Source: Dimargaris cristalligena
Taxonomy: Eukaryota; Kickxellomycota; Dimargaritomycetes; Dimargaritales; Dimargaritaceae
Assembly: GCA_027576995.1 (NCBI GenBank)
Contig: JANBQC010000455.1
Coordinates: 1,676 to 23,526 of the forward strand
Direction: 5' to 3'
DNA length: 21,851 nt
Of the stretch, positions 1 through 9,269 are shown piece by piece; within the stretch, counting starts at the first letter, position 1; each line of letters opens with the position of its first letter. Both the position numbers and the translations under genes were made by a program. Under the pieces are notes generated by a model. It had not been told where the DNA came from. It saw only the letters and a list, made by a program, of their open reading frames with translations, and did not search any database.

Positions 1-237
1 TCCTATTCAATCACCGTGCCTCTCCTCTCCCTGGACATGGCGTATCGATTGGTACTGTCAGGCTATATCTATACCTGCGAACATGCATGCGGTTGGCACT
101 CTGCTCTGATGCGCCCCGCCTCATAAATATTGCACAATGTTACCCCCCACCTAGACAATTTTATATTATTATTACTTTGGTGTACTGATTCCCGCTTTAT
201 TTTGGTTTTTGCCCGCCTACCTTCACGCCTTTTATAG
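1..237 (+). other. probable intron upstream of the DPBB exon
   Basis: No frame here gives the expected first half of a DPBB domain. The stretch ends in a C/T-rich run and TATAG, as expected for an intron 3' end. Its 5' splice site would lie outside the window. Confidence 0.45.
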
Positions 238-450
238 AGCCAAACACTAATGAAGAACTTAAACGCAAAGAGTCCCTACTGCCATAAGCAGGTGACTATT
301 ACCTGGAATGGTCAATCCGTTGAGGCCATGGTTACTGACACTTGTCCCGGCTGTGGCGAGCACGACATCGACCTTGGAAGAGCCGTGGCAGAGGAATTTG
401 GGGAGGAATTCATGAAAAAAGGCCAGGTCCCTGTGACATGGACCATGTAG
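238..450 (+). CDS. 3' exon of a barwin/RlpA-like double-psi beta-barrel protein (partial)
   Basis: This is the C-terminal half of a small secreted-type double-psi beta-barrel (DPBB, barwin/RlpA/expansin-like) protein. The exon reads SQTLMKNLNAKSPYC, then a VTITWNG strand, then VTDTCPGCGEHDIDLG, and ends in VPVTWTM and TAG. The TDTCPGC..DIDL block and a final VPVTW strand are the hallmarks of fungal RlpA-like DPBB proteins, where cysteines form disulfides and the Asp of DIDL sits at the ligand groove. An in-frame TAG at 235-237 doubles as a good acceptor (pyrimidine-rich, then TATAG), so the exon most likely starts at 238 and the ATG at 250 is internal. The N-terminal half (signal peptide, first barrel strands) is not found in bases 1-237, which look like intron, so the 5' exons lie outside the window. 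Such proteins are usually secreted wall-associated or effector-like proteins; the exact role is unknown. Confidence 0.8.
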   Translation, partial: SQTLMKNLNAKSPYCHKQVTITWNGQSVEAMVTDTCPGCGEHDIDLGRAVAEEFGEEFMKKGQVPVTWTM

Positions 451-1208
451 AGTCAGTGATACATTTACCAAATCTGCTACCCCCAATCCTTACCCCCGAG
501 GTTAGCTCGCTGGACGAATGCTACACACCTCTACTCTAGTCTCGCCTCCCCCCCTTTATTATCGTTCGGTTATGCACAAGATTTCGCCCATTTGAGCCCT
601 ACCTATCACTTCTTTTCTTTCGCATCGGTTCTCACTCTGCGGTGTATTTTGGTGGAGCCCAGGAATCCTCCACCACGCTTAATAAAACCCATCGATGACT
701 ATTTAGTTTAGCCTTCTCATTTTCTATCTAGGAACCTAAAGTTCTATAAACTTAGTTGAATATTAATTGTATTTGCCATGTAATGTTTGGGATACACGAA
801 GGGCGTGGAATAGACGCCGGTGAAGACTGCAGTAAAAATTAGGGAAATGGTATTTGGTAGGGTGATATTGCGAGCCCACAACCATGCAATGGACTTGCAT
901 GCATAATCTGATATTCCAACTATCTATATTACCAAAATTTGGCTATTTGTAAGGTAAAGGAAAAATGGGGGGACCTCGTAATATCAGTACATTCCCCTTG
1001 TCCTCGTAGAAAACCCACTCCTTATCCCAAGGACCGCCCCATGGGTACTCTTTGCCTGTTTTGCTTTTAGATTCACTCCCCCTCCCGCTTCACCTCATTC
1101 CCTGAGGGAATCTCCCTTTGGCGTTTCGTACTAGCTTCTCGCCTCTTACCTTGTTGCATTCGTCCAACATTCAATAGCTTAACCGAGTCATATTCATTCG
1201 TTTTCTAA
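451..1208. other. intergenic region between the DPBB gene and ARA2-like gene
   Basis: There is no coding sequence I can support. An AATAAA at 681-686 is a candidate polyadenylation signal for the DPBB gene. The last 150 bases before the ARA2-like ATG are C/T-rich, a common look for fungal promoters and leaders, and no TATA box stands out. Confidence 0.5.
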
Positions 1209-2533
1209 ATGCCAACCGAATCGTCCCTACCATTGCCTAAGCTGGGCTTCGGCGCCGGTGCCTTTAGCGGCCGATACAACGATATTGACCATTCCCAAGT
1301 GACGGCAACCGTTCAGCGCAGTTTGGAGTTAGGTAATGCCCTCTATGTGCACGTCTTCTTTGCAGATTTTCCCCATTCCCCGGAGCAACTGGCCGGCTTG
1401 TGGCAATGGGTCTCAAATCCTTATATGCGGCCTCATGGCAACATCCCTCTCTCTAGGCCCACAGGAGATCTAAGACTACAAGAAAGTAACTGAGGCACTA
1501 CCACTCTCTAACACGTGCATTCATATTTACTATTACAATATATTATCCGTGATAACCAACGAATGGATGTGGGGGATGTCCGACACTAGGGATCAACTAT
1601 TTCGATACCTCGCCATACTATAATGACAGCGAAGTCATTTTGGGAGACGCCCTACAACAGTTAGCGCCTAGAGTATCGCGCGACAAATACATATTGTCGA
1701 CCAAAGTAGGTCGCTACGGGCCTGATCGGGCTGATTTTGACTATTCCAGTACACGGGTTCGGGCCAGCGTCCAAGAGAGTCTGCGTCGTCTCCACATCAC
1801 CTATCTTGATATTGTATTGTGTCATGACGTGGAATTTGTAACCCCTTTGGGCTCCTCACCTTCCCCCTCACCGTCAGCCATATCCGATGTGGTCCACACG
1901 GATGCTCTTCCCGAGCTTTTCCGTTTGCAGGCCGAAGGGGTGGTGCGACACGTAGGCATTAGCGGCTACCCCCTCCCCATCCTCTACCAAATCGCCCACC
2001 GCCAGTACCACGAGTTCGGCCAACCCCTGGACGTGGTCCTCGCCTACTGCCACTATAATCTCCACAGCCAGCAGTTCCGGGACTGGGCCCCCCGGTTCCG
2101 GCAAGTCGGTGTTCGTTACTTGATCAATGCCTCCCCCCTCAGTATGGGTCTGCTACGTCCCCATCGGGGTCCTCCTGATTGGCATCCGGCGAATGAGGCT
2201 CTTCGGAATACGGCCCGGTTGGCAGATGCCTACTGTCAGACTCACCAGTTGGATATGGCGGAAATAGCGACGAAGTTTAGTCTGAACCAGTCGGTGTTTG
2301 ATTGTACTATTCTGGGGATATCCAGTGCCGCCGAAATCGAGCAGGCCGTCAAGTGGCTACACGAAGCACTTTCGACATCGCCGTCATTAGCAGTATCACC
2401 AGCAGCGTTGCCAGCGGACCGGAAAGAGGATACAATGATGAAGGTGGCTGCTCTAAACGAAGCCACTCAGCATCTCCTCGAACTTTTCCGGCCATTCCAG
2501 AACTATTCATGGGCATCACCACCCCCCGAGTAA
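1209..2533 (+). CDS. ARA2: D-arabinose 1-dehydrogenase (NAD+-dependent, Ara2-type aldo-keto reductase)
   Basis: Two exons, 1209-1332 and 1590-2533, flank a 257-base intron (GTAATG...CACTAG). Joined they give 355 residues, close to the family length. The family oxidises D-arabinose to D-arabinono-1,4-lactone, the step before lactone oxidase in fungal D-erythroascorbate synthesis; plant L-galactose dehydrogenase is the close relative. The aldo-keto reductase tetrad is present: D47 (in NYFDTSPYYN), Y52, K80 (in STKVGRYG) and H120 (in LCHDVEFV). Ara2-type motifs follow in order: DFDYSSTRVRASV, HVGISGYPLP, AYCHYNLHSQQ, NASPLSMGLLRP and LGISS. Two Ser/Pro/Ala-rich insertions stand out, one just after VEFV (about residues 126-140) and one near the C-terminus before KEDTMMKV. 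No targeting signal is seen, so it is likely cytosolic. The ATG at 1209 opens directly into the first beta strand KLGFGAGAFSG. Confidence 0.9.
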
Positions 2534-3485
2534 GTTCGATGGAGGAAGGGTGTCCGTTGTGCTATTCGATAGTCAATCCCAGGCCCTGCGCATCATCAGC
2601 TCTAAGGTGACATCACCAATCATATTTGCAAAGATTTCAGAAGGACCCTTCTTATTGGTCGTGGCCATTGGTAGAACAGGTGCGGATTGCTGACATATAT
2701 ATATATATTCAATTAGGATATCTTGTCACTAATGTGAGTCACCATCATTTACATGTATTAGAACCCCCTTAATATATATGCGTCTTATTAGCGGGGTGCT
2801 TGCATTGGACTCGCCCCGACCGATTGAATCGATAAGGGCGTGCCTCTATTTTTTAAAGTACCTAATAAAAGGGGCAGTCTAAGTGGCACTCCTTTTTGAA
2901 CGATTCCCCTAGACATGACTCCTATAGCAGTAGTCGCAGTGTTAGTAAAAACATCCATGTTAAACTCGCTTGTAACCTCGGAGAAGTGGGAGGGGGTGAA
3001 TGGGTAAGGCACTGGATGGGGCTGGCCCGTTGAACTCGCGTGGCGAGCACTACTGCTTGGCCGGAACGAGAAGCCGGGGTAGTAGTAGCACCTGTAGGTT
3101 GGATGAGCGAGGAGGAGAGGGAGTTGGTAAACTGGACTATCGTCTCCAGAAGAATTAGAGTCCGAAGCAACTGGGCGGGCTGCGGGGGAAAAGGGACTGC
3201 CCCAGTTGAGTAGTAGAGTGACCCGGGGGTACCCTAGAGAGACTGGTGGCGGTGGGAATAGCGTGGCTGTTCTTCGCCCCAACCCAACCGTCGGGCGGGT
3301 CAATATGGCCTGAGGGGCAGCTTAGAACGTAGGGGCCCTCTCTTTATTACCTCGGACTCTTTTCTCTAGTATATACCTCGCTTTCTTATCCATTGTCGGA
3401 ATTTGCCTTACCCTTTTCCTTCTTCCTCTTCTTCGTCACCCCATTCCCCCCTCTTTTTGTTTCTCATCTCCCACTCGCATACGCC
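2534..3485. other. intergenic region between ARA2-like and carrier genes
   Basis: No gene is supported. It holds an (AT)n run near 2694-2708, and a GC-richer block at about 2990-3300 whose minus strand is open for 171 codons but lacks a good start and any known domain. A TATA-like TATATAC lies at 3370-3376, and C/T-rich sequence at 3405-3470 leads into the carrier ATG. Confidence 0.5.
3370..3376 (+). promoter_or_regulatory. TATA-like element of the carrier gene
   Basis: TATATAC lies about 110 bases before the ATG at 3486 and is followed by a pyrimidine-rich leader. The spacing fits a fungal TATA box, but no transcript start is known. Confidence 0.4.
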
Positions 3486-5857
3486 ATGGCCGATAAAGCA
3501 AAGCAGCCCGCTCGTAAGTGCACCCCACTCTAATTTGACTTGGCCCTGGAGCCCAGTCACTGTGCTTCCTTGTTCGGGACTTCGAAGGCTTGAGTAAATA
3601 TAAACAGTTTGTTGCCCAGGGGTTGAAATGGCGAACTTACCTGCCCAGGTTTTTCCATGTCCACGGAGTAAGAAGAGCCGGCGGGGTCCCCGGGTACTCA
3701 TACCCAGGAATGATTATTATCCCTCATTCCTGACCATTGGGGATTAACCACTCTATGCTAGTGTATCTCCCCTTTTATCTACTACTTGGTGTATGATATC
3801 CCTGATCCCATCGGATAGCCCTCCCCTTCCACTACCAGTTCGTTGCAGGGGCAATTGCTGGGGTGTCCGAAATTTGCACCATGTACCCATTGGATGTGGT
3901 GAAAACCCGCTTCCAGCTGCAAGTCGGCAAGGGCGGGGCCGATGGCTACTCGTCCATCTCCGACTGCTTCCGTAAAATCATCAAGAACGAAGGGTAAGTT
4001 CGCAAGTTTCTTCATCCACTACCACTCTTTTTATTTTTTTTTGGAGTCTGCGTATTAGCTGAACTGGCTGAGATACCTTGGCCAAAATATTACTACATTA
4101 ACTACCCCCAATGGCCCTGTGTAGCTTCATTAGACGGATTCTGATTTACCGCGGAGTGGAGAATATGGATGGTTCATTTTGGGTATACTTCCTTACCTTG
4201 ATTTCGTATGTTTACCCCGGTGTGGTCCCACAGGTTCGGCCGTCTCTACCGTGGCATCATTCCCCCCATTATGGTGGAGGCCCCTAAGCGTGCGACTAAA
4301 TTCGCCGCCAATGAACAATATAAGGCCCTCTATATGGACCTGTTCGGAATGGACAAGGTGACTCAGCCTCTGTCGGTGCTGACCGGTGTGAGTGCGGGTG
4401 TGACCGAGGCCTTCCTCGTCGTGTCGTTCGAACTGGTCAAGATTCGTCTCCAAGATAAAAATAGTGTAAGTTTATTTTATTTGTTTATAAGCAATAGTGG
4501 TAGTAATAACTGCAGTATGGTGATCACATATATAGTCAGTAGGCATGGAATCAATGGAGATTGGGTCATTATAGAATGGTACCCCTGAAAGATTGTAACA
4601 GGCTTGCCCGAGCCAACCCACACTGATATGTTCTAATATACATCGGTTCCTTCAAATATTTATATATATATATATATGTATTATTACCATTAATATGCCG
4701 ATTCTGTAGGCCGGCAAATACAATGGTACCATGGACTGCATCAAAAAGATCTACCAGCATGAAGGTGAGTATACAACCCTATCACCAGAATTTGGCATGT
4801 GGGGTGGAGCCAGTCCTACTCACCCCCCACCCTTTCCCGTGACCGGCTGGATTCTGTGACTAACCACCACTCTAACATTCATTATACTCATGTATGCTCG
4901 TGAACCTTGTCTAAACTCAGGACCAATGGCCTTCTTCAACGGGCTGGAATCGACCATCTGGCGCCATGCGCTGTGGAACGGCGGCTATTTCGGCTGTATC
5001 CATTATGTGCGCGGGATGCTGCCCAAGGCAGAGGTAAGTAGCCGTAGGCTATTTTCAATCAATGGCCAGATATACCACCTCGGTCCCTCCAGATTCTCAG
5101 TCATATTATACTTACGTCCGTCTAGACTTATACCGAGAGGGGGTGTTCTATGATTTTAATCTCAGTGTGAATGGCTATTATCACCTTATGATTGTCACTG
5201 AATAGACTAAGCAAGGGGAGCTGGGAACCAATTTCATCGCGGGTACCATTGGTGGTACTTTCGGTACTATGCTCAACACCCCGATGGATGTAGTCAAGAC
5301 TCGCATTCAGAACCAGAGTGCTGGTGTGGCGAAGAAGTACAACTGGGCCATTCCATCGATTGCGACTATTTACCGGGAAGAAGGGTAAGTGTGATATTTA
5401 TATATTATATGTGGTGGAGCAACCCTAGCCTCCAGCTGAGATTGTTTTGAGATATCTGGATTACCGTGGCAAATCCAAAAGGGTGAAGATCAGGGTCGTT
5501 GTTCATGCCAGCGTAGATGAATGTAACCTTTGTATTTCCATAGACGATGGAGGGGGATGTTCTCTAAAAGCGATCATCACCCTCTCCGGGTGGGCTTTTT
5601 AATCTATCCATAACTGATATTCTCCAGGGATGTACTAAAATCTTATGAGCTGCAACGCGGGTCACTAACCAATCTATTCTGTATTTGTTTGAATAATAAT
5701 AATAATAATAATAATGTATCATTTTATCCGCGTGAATAGCCTCGCTGCCCTCTACAAGGGCTTTACCCCCAAGGTACTGCGTCTGGGACCGGGTGGTGGT
5801 ATCTTGCTCGTAGTGTTTGACCAAGTTAGCCAAATGATCCGTAAACACCTCATGTAA
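3486..5857 (+). CDS. ODC1: mitochondrial 2-oxodicarboxylate carrier (SLC25 family, Odc1/Odc2-type)
   Basis: Seven exons: 3486-3513, 3819-3993, 4234-4465, 4710-4764, 4921-5033, 5206-5384 and 5740-5857. All introns are GT...AG, and together the exons encode 299 residues, the normal size for this carrier. The family exchanges 2-oxoadipate and 2-oxoglutarate across the inner mitochondrial membrane, linking lysine metabolism with the TCA cycle. It has three tandem repeats, each with two membrane helices. The signature is PLDVVKTR (residues 33-40) in repeat 1, SFELVKIR (from S132) in repeat 2 and PMDVVKTR (227-234) in repeat 3. Odc-type marks include PLPFHYQFVAGAIAGVSE near the N-terminus, YRGIIPPIMVEAPKRATKF, AFFNGLESTIWRHALWNGGYF and VLRLGPGGGI. 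Repeat 2 has Ser where Pro is usual. Exon 2 must start at 3819 (after GGATAG) to keep the frame and give PLPFHYQF; the nearer CAG at 3836-3838 is coding. Confidence 0.95.
4661..4677. repeat. (TA)n microsatellite in carrier intron 3
   Basis: Alternating TA dinucleotides about 30 bases before the intron 3 acceptor (AG at 4708-4709). Confidence 0.9.
5692..5715. repeat. (AAT)8 microsatellite in carrier intron 6
   Basis: Eight perfect AAT units, ending about 24 bases before the last acceptor (AG at 5738-5739). It sits where a pyrimidine tract would normally be, so length changes could affect splicing of the last exon. Confidence 0.95.
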
Positions 5858-6080
5858 ATAGAATCGACCTAGAGAGGGGGGTGGTGGTTTTATGGCCGAC
5901 TTACTGGTCGGAACTGAGCTACACCCATTATGAACTACCAACTAGACGAGACTCATCTTAAAGGGACCACCTACCCTTGTGAAGCTCCGATTTTTATTGC
6001 TGCTTCGCAGTATAATGCACATGGGAACCGTCCAGTGGCCTGATTGGCTCTACTTGCGGGGACTGCTTATTATTCGATTC

Positions 6081-6086
6081 AATAAA
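6081..6086 (+). terminator. candidate polyadenylation signal of the carrier gene
   Basis: AATAAA about 225 bases after the carrier stop codon, in AT-rich sequence. Confidence 0.35.
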
Positions 6087-7408
6087 AATATAGTTGAAAG
6101 TGTTATAAAGGAGAGAGAGGGGGGGGTGCTATAGATGGTTATGGTAGTGCTGCGCAGCTACTAAAGAGGTTAAAGGGGAACACGATGACTACACTTAGTG
6201 AATATGTAGTGAAGTCGAGTATGTTTGAATGCTTTATGGAACCTTGCATTATCTACTGGGATTACCCCGAATGGAAGGGGTTTGTTTACATTTTAGTTAG
6301 TCGGGGCTATTTGGAATTGCCTTATAGCCGCGGATAATGAATAGGTGATGCGCTTATTCTTGTGCAATGGGAAGGAAATCCTGTGCGGATACTCTTCCCC
6401 TCCCATCTAATCAGTGGGTTGTTGGTCGCTATCGGACGGTGTCATTATAATGTATGTATTTTTTTGGTTACGTACGTTGGCCATTGATTTGGCCTGGTCT
6501 AGGTGGATTTCAGGGGATTGGTTTCACCGAGTCGCATTCCAGTGTCGCCATTTGTATACCAACCATGGGCCGACATTAGCCTAGCACGTGTGTGGGGCTC
6601 GGTCGGCTACGGTAGACGCCCGAATGGGACATATCTAGGCTGCCGACTTCGACTGGAATGGCCTGGATGAATTGATGGGGTGGAATTCCGCCCCACTTTT
6701 TGGGCAAGACCTGGTGTGATTAACTATTACTACTGGTACTGGTGGGCAAGGCATATCGCTATCATCATTATATATTTTCATGGAGAGCGGGCCTATTATG
6801 GTTAAGCAGGTGGAGGGGGGGCTCTCTGTACAACACGAGCCTCCCACCTAAACAGGGCTTGGGCAGGGGTGATTAGCTATATTAGTTGTAACACAAGGTA
6901 ATGGAGGGGTGTGGCCTGGGCTTATCCAATTAGTTTAAACCCCGCTTATTGCGATGCCTAGAGCGCTGACTGGGTGGTTTCGTTCAGGGCGGCTACGGAA
7001 GAGGAGAGCAGCACACGTCGGCGCAATGAATGGCGCAAGGGGAGCAGCGCCAGACGAAGGGATATATACGTATACAATAGCCCGAAGAGACCGAGTGGAA
7101 TTATATACGACAGCAAAGATACACATTAACTGGGCCATGGAGCCAGGGGAAGAGGATTAATGGCGCAGGCTCAGGGAGAAACCGGTGGACTGATTATAGC
7201 TCTCACCGCTGGGGAGCTGATTGCGCGCGTCTCCCTCTCTCTCTCTTTAGCTAAAACTCCCCTGCCGAGGCACTGCCACAATACAATACAATACACTGCA
7301 CTGCACTGCTGCCTGGCCGGCTGGTGTAACGGCCCCCATAGAGCCTGGTCCTATTATAGTAGGCGATAATACCCTGGTCTTAATGCCTTCCTACTCCAAG
7401 AGCAACTT

Positions 7409-7441
7409 GTAAACAAAAAGATATCCACGGCTCATGTTTAT
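7409..7441 (+). promoter_or_regulatory. pair of forkhead-type motifs upstream of SPO12
   Basis: GTAAACAA at 7409-7416 on the plus strand matches the forkhead consensus RTAAAYA. TGTTTAT at 7435-7441 is the reverse complement of ATAAACA, a second match in opposite orientation. Both lie about 210-245 bases before the SPO12 ATG and 50-80 bases before a TATA box. Known family context: SPO12 of budding yeast belongs to the G2/M CLB2 cluster (Mcm1-Fkh2), and fission yeast spo12 is in a forkhead-dependent M-phase set. I see no clear MADS-box CC(A/T)6GG site next to them. Confidence 0.45.
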
Positions 7442-7488
7442 CAGCCCATCACGCCAATCCACTCACTCACACTGGTCGGCCACTCCCC

Positions 7489-7496
7489 TATATAAG
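7489..7496 (+). promoter_or_regulatory. TATA box of SPO12
   Basis: TATATAAG, a strong TATA match, lies about 155 bases before the ATG at 7653. A CCAAT box is at 7454-7458. Confidence 0.55.
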
Positions 7497-7652
7497 ACCG
7501 GGACCTCCCGGCCACCCTGCCCAGCCGGTTCCTCTTTCGGCATCTATTTACTCTCCCCTGTTACGATTCCTCTATACTCCCTAGTGTCCTGCTTCCTTAC
7601 CAACCACACTCTACTTTACCCTCCAACTATAGCACCCTTCTCCTTGGCCACC

Positions 7653-8186
7653 ATGTCGTCCGCGCCTGTCTCCACCATGAATCCCACTCCCCGCAAGGCT
7701 CTGGCCGCCAAGAACCACAACTACGCCTTTCTGAAGAACCGGTCCAAGTAAGTGTTTATTTATATATATATATATATATATAATAATAATTATAATCACA
7801 TCTCGGCTCTTGCTGCTGCATCTTTCTCTCTCTACTTTGCTGGAATGAATGATACTAGTCATATTTCCATTCACAAATACATCATCAACACTGCTCTCTG
7901 GCTGTTAGGTGCACTTTCAGTCCAGGTTCCGATATCCACCGTGCTAATCAAAACACACACACCACTTACGACATGGATTCCACTCATCTTCCCCAGTCTT
8001 AGCAGTCCGACTGATAAAATGGTCTCCCCCTGCACCAAGAAGCTGGAGGCCCGCCACTACGCCAAGCCAGGTATCCTCCAGCCCAAGTCGCTAACCAATA
8101 TGCTGGTGCAGGCCGCCCAAAAGCCCAAGGCCGTCGTCGTCTCCACTCCTACTAACAATACCGCCGCAGCCCTGGATGCCAAGTGA
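7653..8186 (+). CDS. SPO12: Spo12-family cell-cycle regulator
   Basis: Two exons, 7653-7747 and 7997-8186, separated by a 249-base GTAAGT...CCCAG intron, encode 94 residues. The joined protein carries SSPTDKMVSPCTKKLE (residues 34-49), which matches the short conserved block of Spo12 (SPTDxxVSPCxxKL). In budding yeast the serines of this block are phosphorylated and Spo12 acts in the FEAR network that frees Cdc14 from the nucleolus at anaphase; related roles exist in fission yeast. The rest is basic and Ala/Lys-rich without folded domains, as usual for this family. The start is the first ATG, in a GCCACCATG context. The acceptor at 7996 was preferred over the in-frame one at 8005 because it keeps the serine before PTD. 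Fungal homologues vary in length; this is a short one. Upstream forkhead motifs suit a G2/M-expressed gene. Confidence 0.85.
7761..7782. repeat. (TA)11 microsatellite in the SPO12 intron
   Basis: Eleven TA units starting 13 bases after the GTAAGT donor and followed by TAATAATAAT. Confidence 0.95.
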
Positions 8187-9269
8187 AAAAGCCCATCGAC
8201 CCCTCCCGCCTAGTCGGTTTTTTATGTATCATTGCCCTTTCCGGACTCCAGGTCGAATCAGCCACATTTCATCCTGGCTGGACCGCCTTCCCGGCTGTAC
8301 TTTTCCTATTGTTGATTATCCCCATTTATTTCCCCCCTACCCATATCTATATCTATCTATCTATTCACATAATATATATAGTGTACGCCTGCTTCGCTCC
8401 CTGGGGTTCCCCGTACGGCGAGCTTGGGGTGCCGACTCTGGCTTTTCCTCACCTCCTTTTGACCCGGTCAGTCTTATTTGACCGATACACCTGAGTTGCC
8501 GAATCCTACTTGCCTGTCGCCGTGACTCCTGGATCCCCCTCCCTTTGAAGATGGCAATTGTCCCACTTTGATCACTAGAGTGCGCAGCAAGCGGAAGTAA
8601 AAGGTGGGGCGAGAGGATATTAGCTTCGCCTAATTCAGCCCCCCCCCCTTAGCAGCCAAAGTGCCATCATTGAAAGAGAGGCGTACCCATTCATTCTGTA
8701 TTTACCCGCATTTTCATATTGATTATTATTGATAGTAATCTATTCTCTTTAACCGGGCCCGGCTGGTCAATTCAATAGAATAAACCCCCCCTGTCTACTC
8801 CTTGTATAAATAGCCAATCCATTTTAACCCGCTGGTAGAAGCAATTCGTTGGGAATCCAAGTCATAGCTCCAGAGTTGGCGGCTCATTGATGTTAGGCTT
8901 TCACAGTAAACCAATAGTCAGCTCCGCAGCAATTGCTGATGCATATATACGGGTCTTATTGGGAGTTAGTTCCATTACCAAGAGTAGTCACTTGGGTTTT
9001 ACGGTTTAGACTGCTTCAGGCCTTGTTAAACTGTCTACGAATTCAACCAACTTACTTCTCCCATTCGCCTGACGCCGTTCTATTACATTCCCACTCCAGC
9101 GAAGCTTCCCTTTATTCCGAAAATACCAAATATCAAAACCCCCCGTTGCATTCGACGACCTACTACGGCCTCATTCCCAACCCACCCCAGGCGCATTCCC
9201 TGAACCGCTTCGAATAACCCCGCCTTCTCTCCTCGCATTCCCTTCCCTTCCCTTCCCTTCCCCGCCGCT
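8187..9269. other. intergenic region between SPO12 and RAD50
   Basis: No gene is supported. A short plus-strand open frame over 8183-8494 is mostly low-complexity and unlike any known domain. AATAAA at 8779-8784 could be a polyadenylation signal, though far from the SPO12 stop. TATAAATAG (8805-8813) followed by CCAAT (8814-8818) is a possible upstream promoter element. Just before the RAD50 ATG is a TTCCC repeat. Confidence 0.5.
9237..9262. repeat. (TTCCC)n pentanucleotide tract in the RAD50 leader
   Basis: About five TTCCC units form a pure pyrimidine tract ending roughly 8 bases before the RAD50 start codon. It probably lies in the 5' leader or core promoter; such CT tracts are common in fungal promoters. 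Confidence 0.85.

Larger units (their letters stand above)
5858..7652. other. 1.8-kb intergenic region
   Basis: No coding sequence, tRNA or mobile element is supported; short open frames on both strands have no recognisable domain and no gene-like codon use. An AATAAA at 6081-6086 is a candidate polyadenylation signal for the carrier. A G-run follows at about 6119-6126. GC content rises at about 6950-7060. The last 250 bases hold the putative SPO12 promoter, with forkhead-type motifs, CCAAT at 7454-7458 and a TATA box. Confidence 0.5.

Noticed and set aside
2788..3303. Minus-strand frame open for 171 codons
   Set aside because: It begins with TTG only, is Ser/Pro/Leu-rich, contains no known domain, and sits in the promoter side of the carrier gene. 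An acceptor-like CCCCTCAG lies just before it, but no upstream exon was found.
5564..5941. Minus-strand frame of 125 codons over the last carrier exon
   Set aside because: It includes a Tyr run made by the antisense of the AAT microsatellite and covers a confirmed plus-strand exon.
8176..8494. Two plus-strand frames of about 100 codons just after SPO12
   Set aside because: They overlap the SPO12 stop and then read simple repeats (TATCTATC) and low-complexity sequence.
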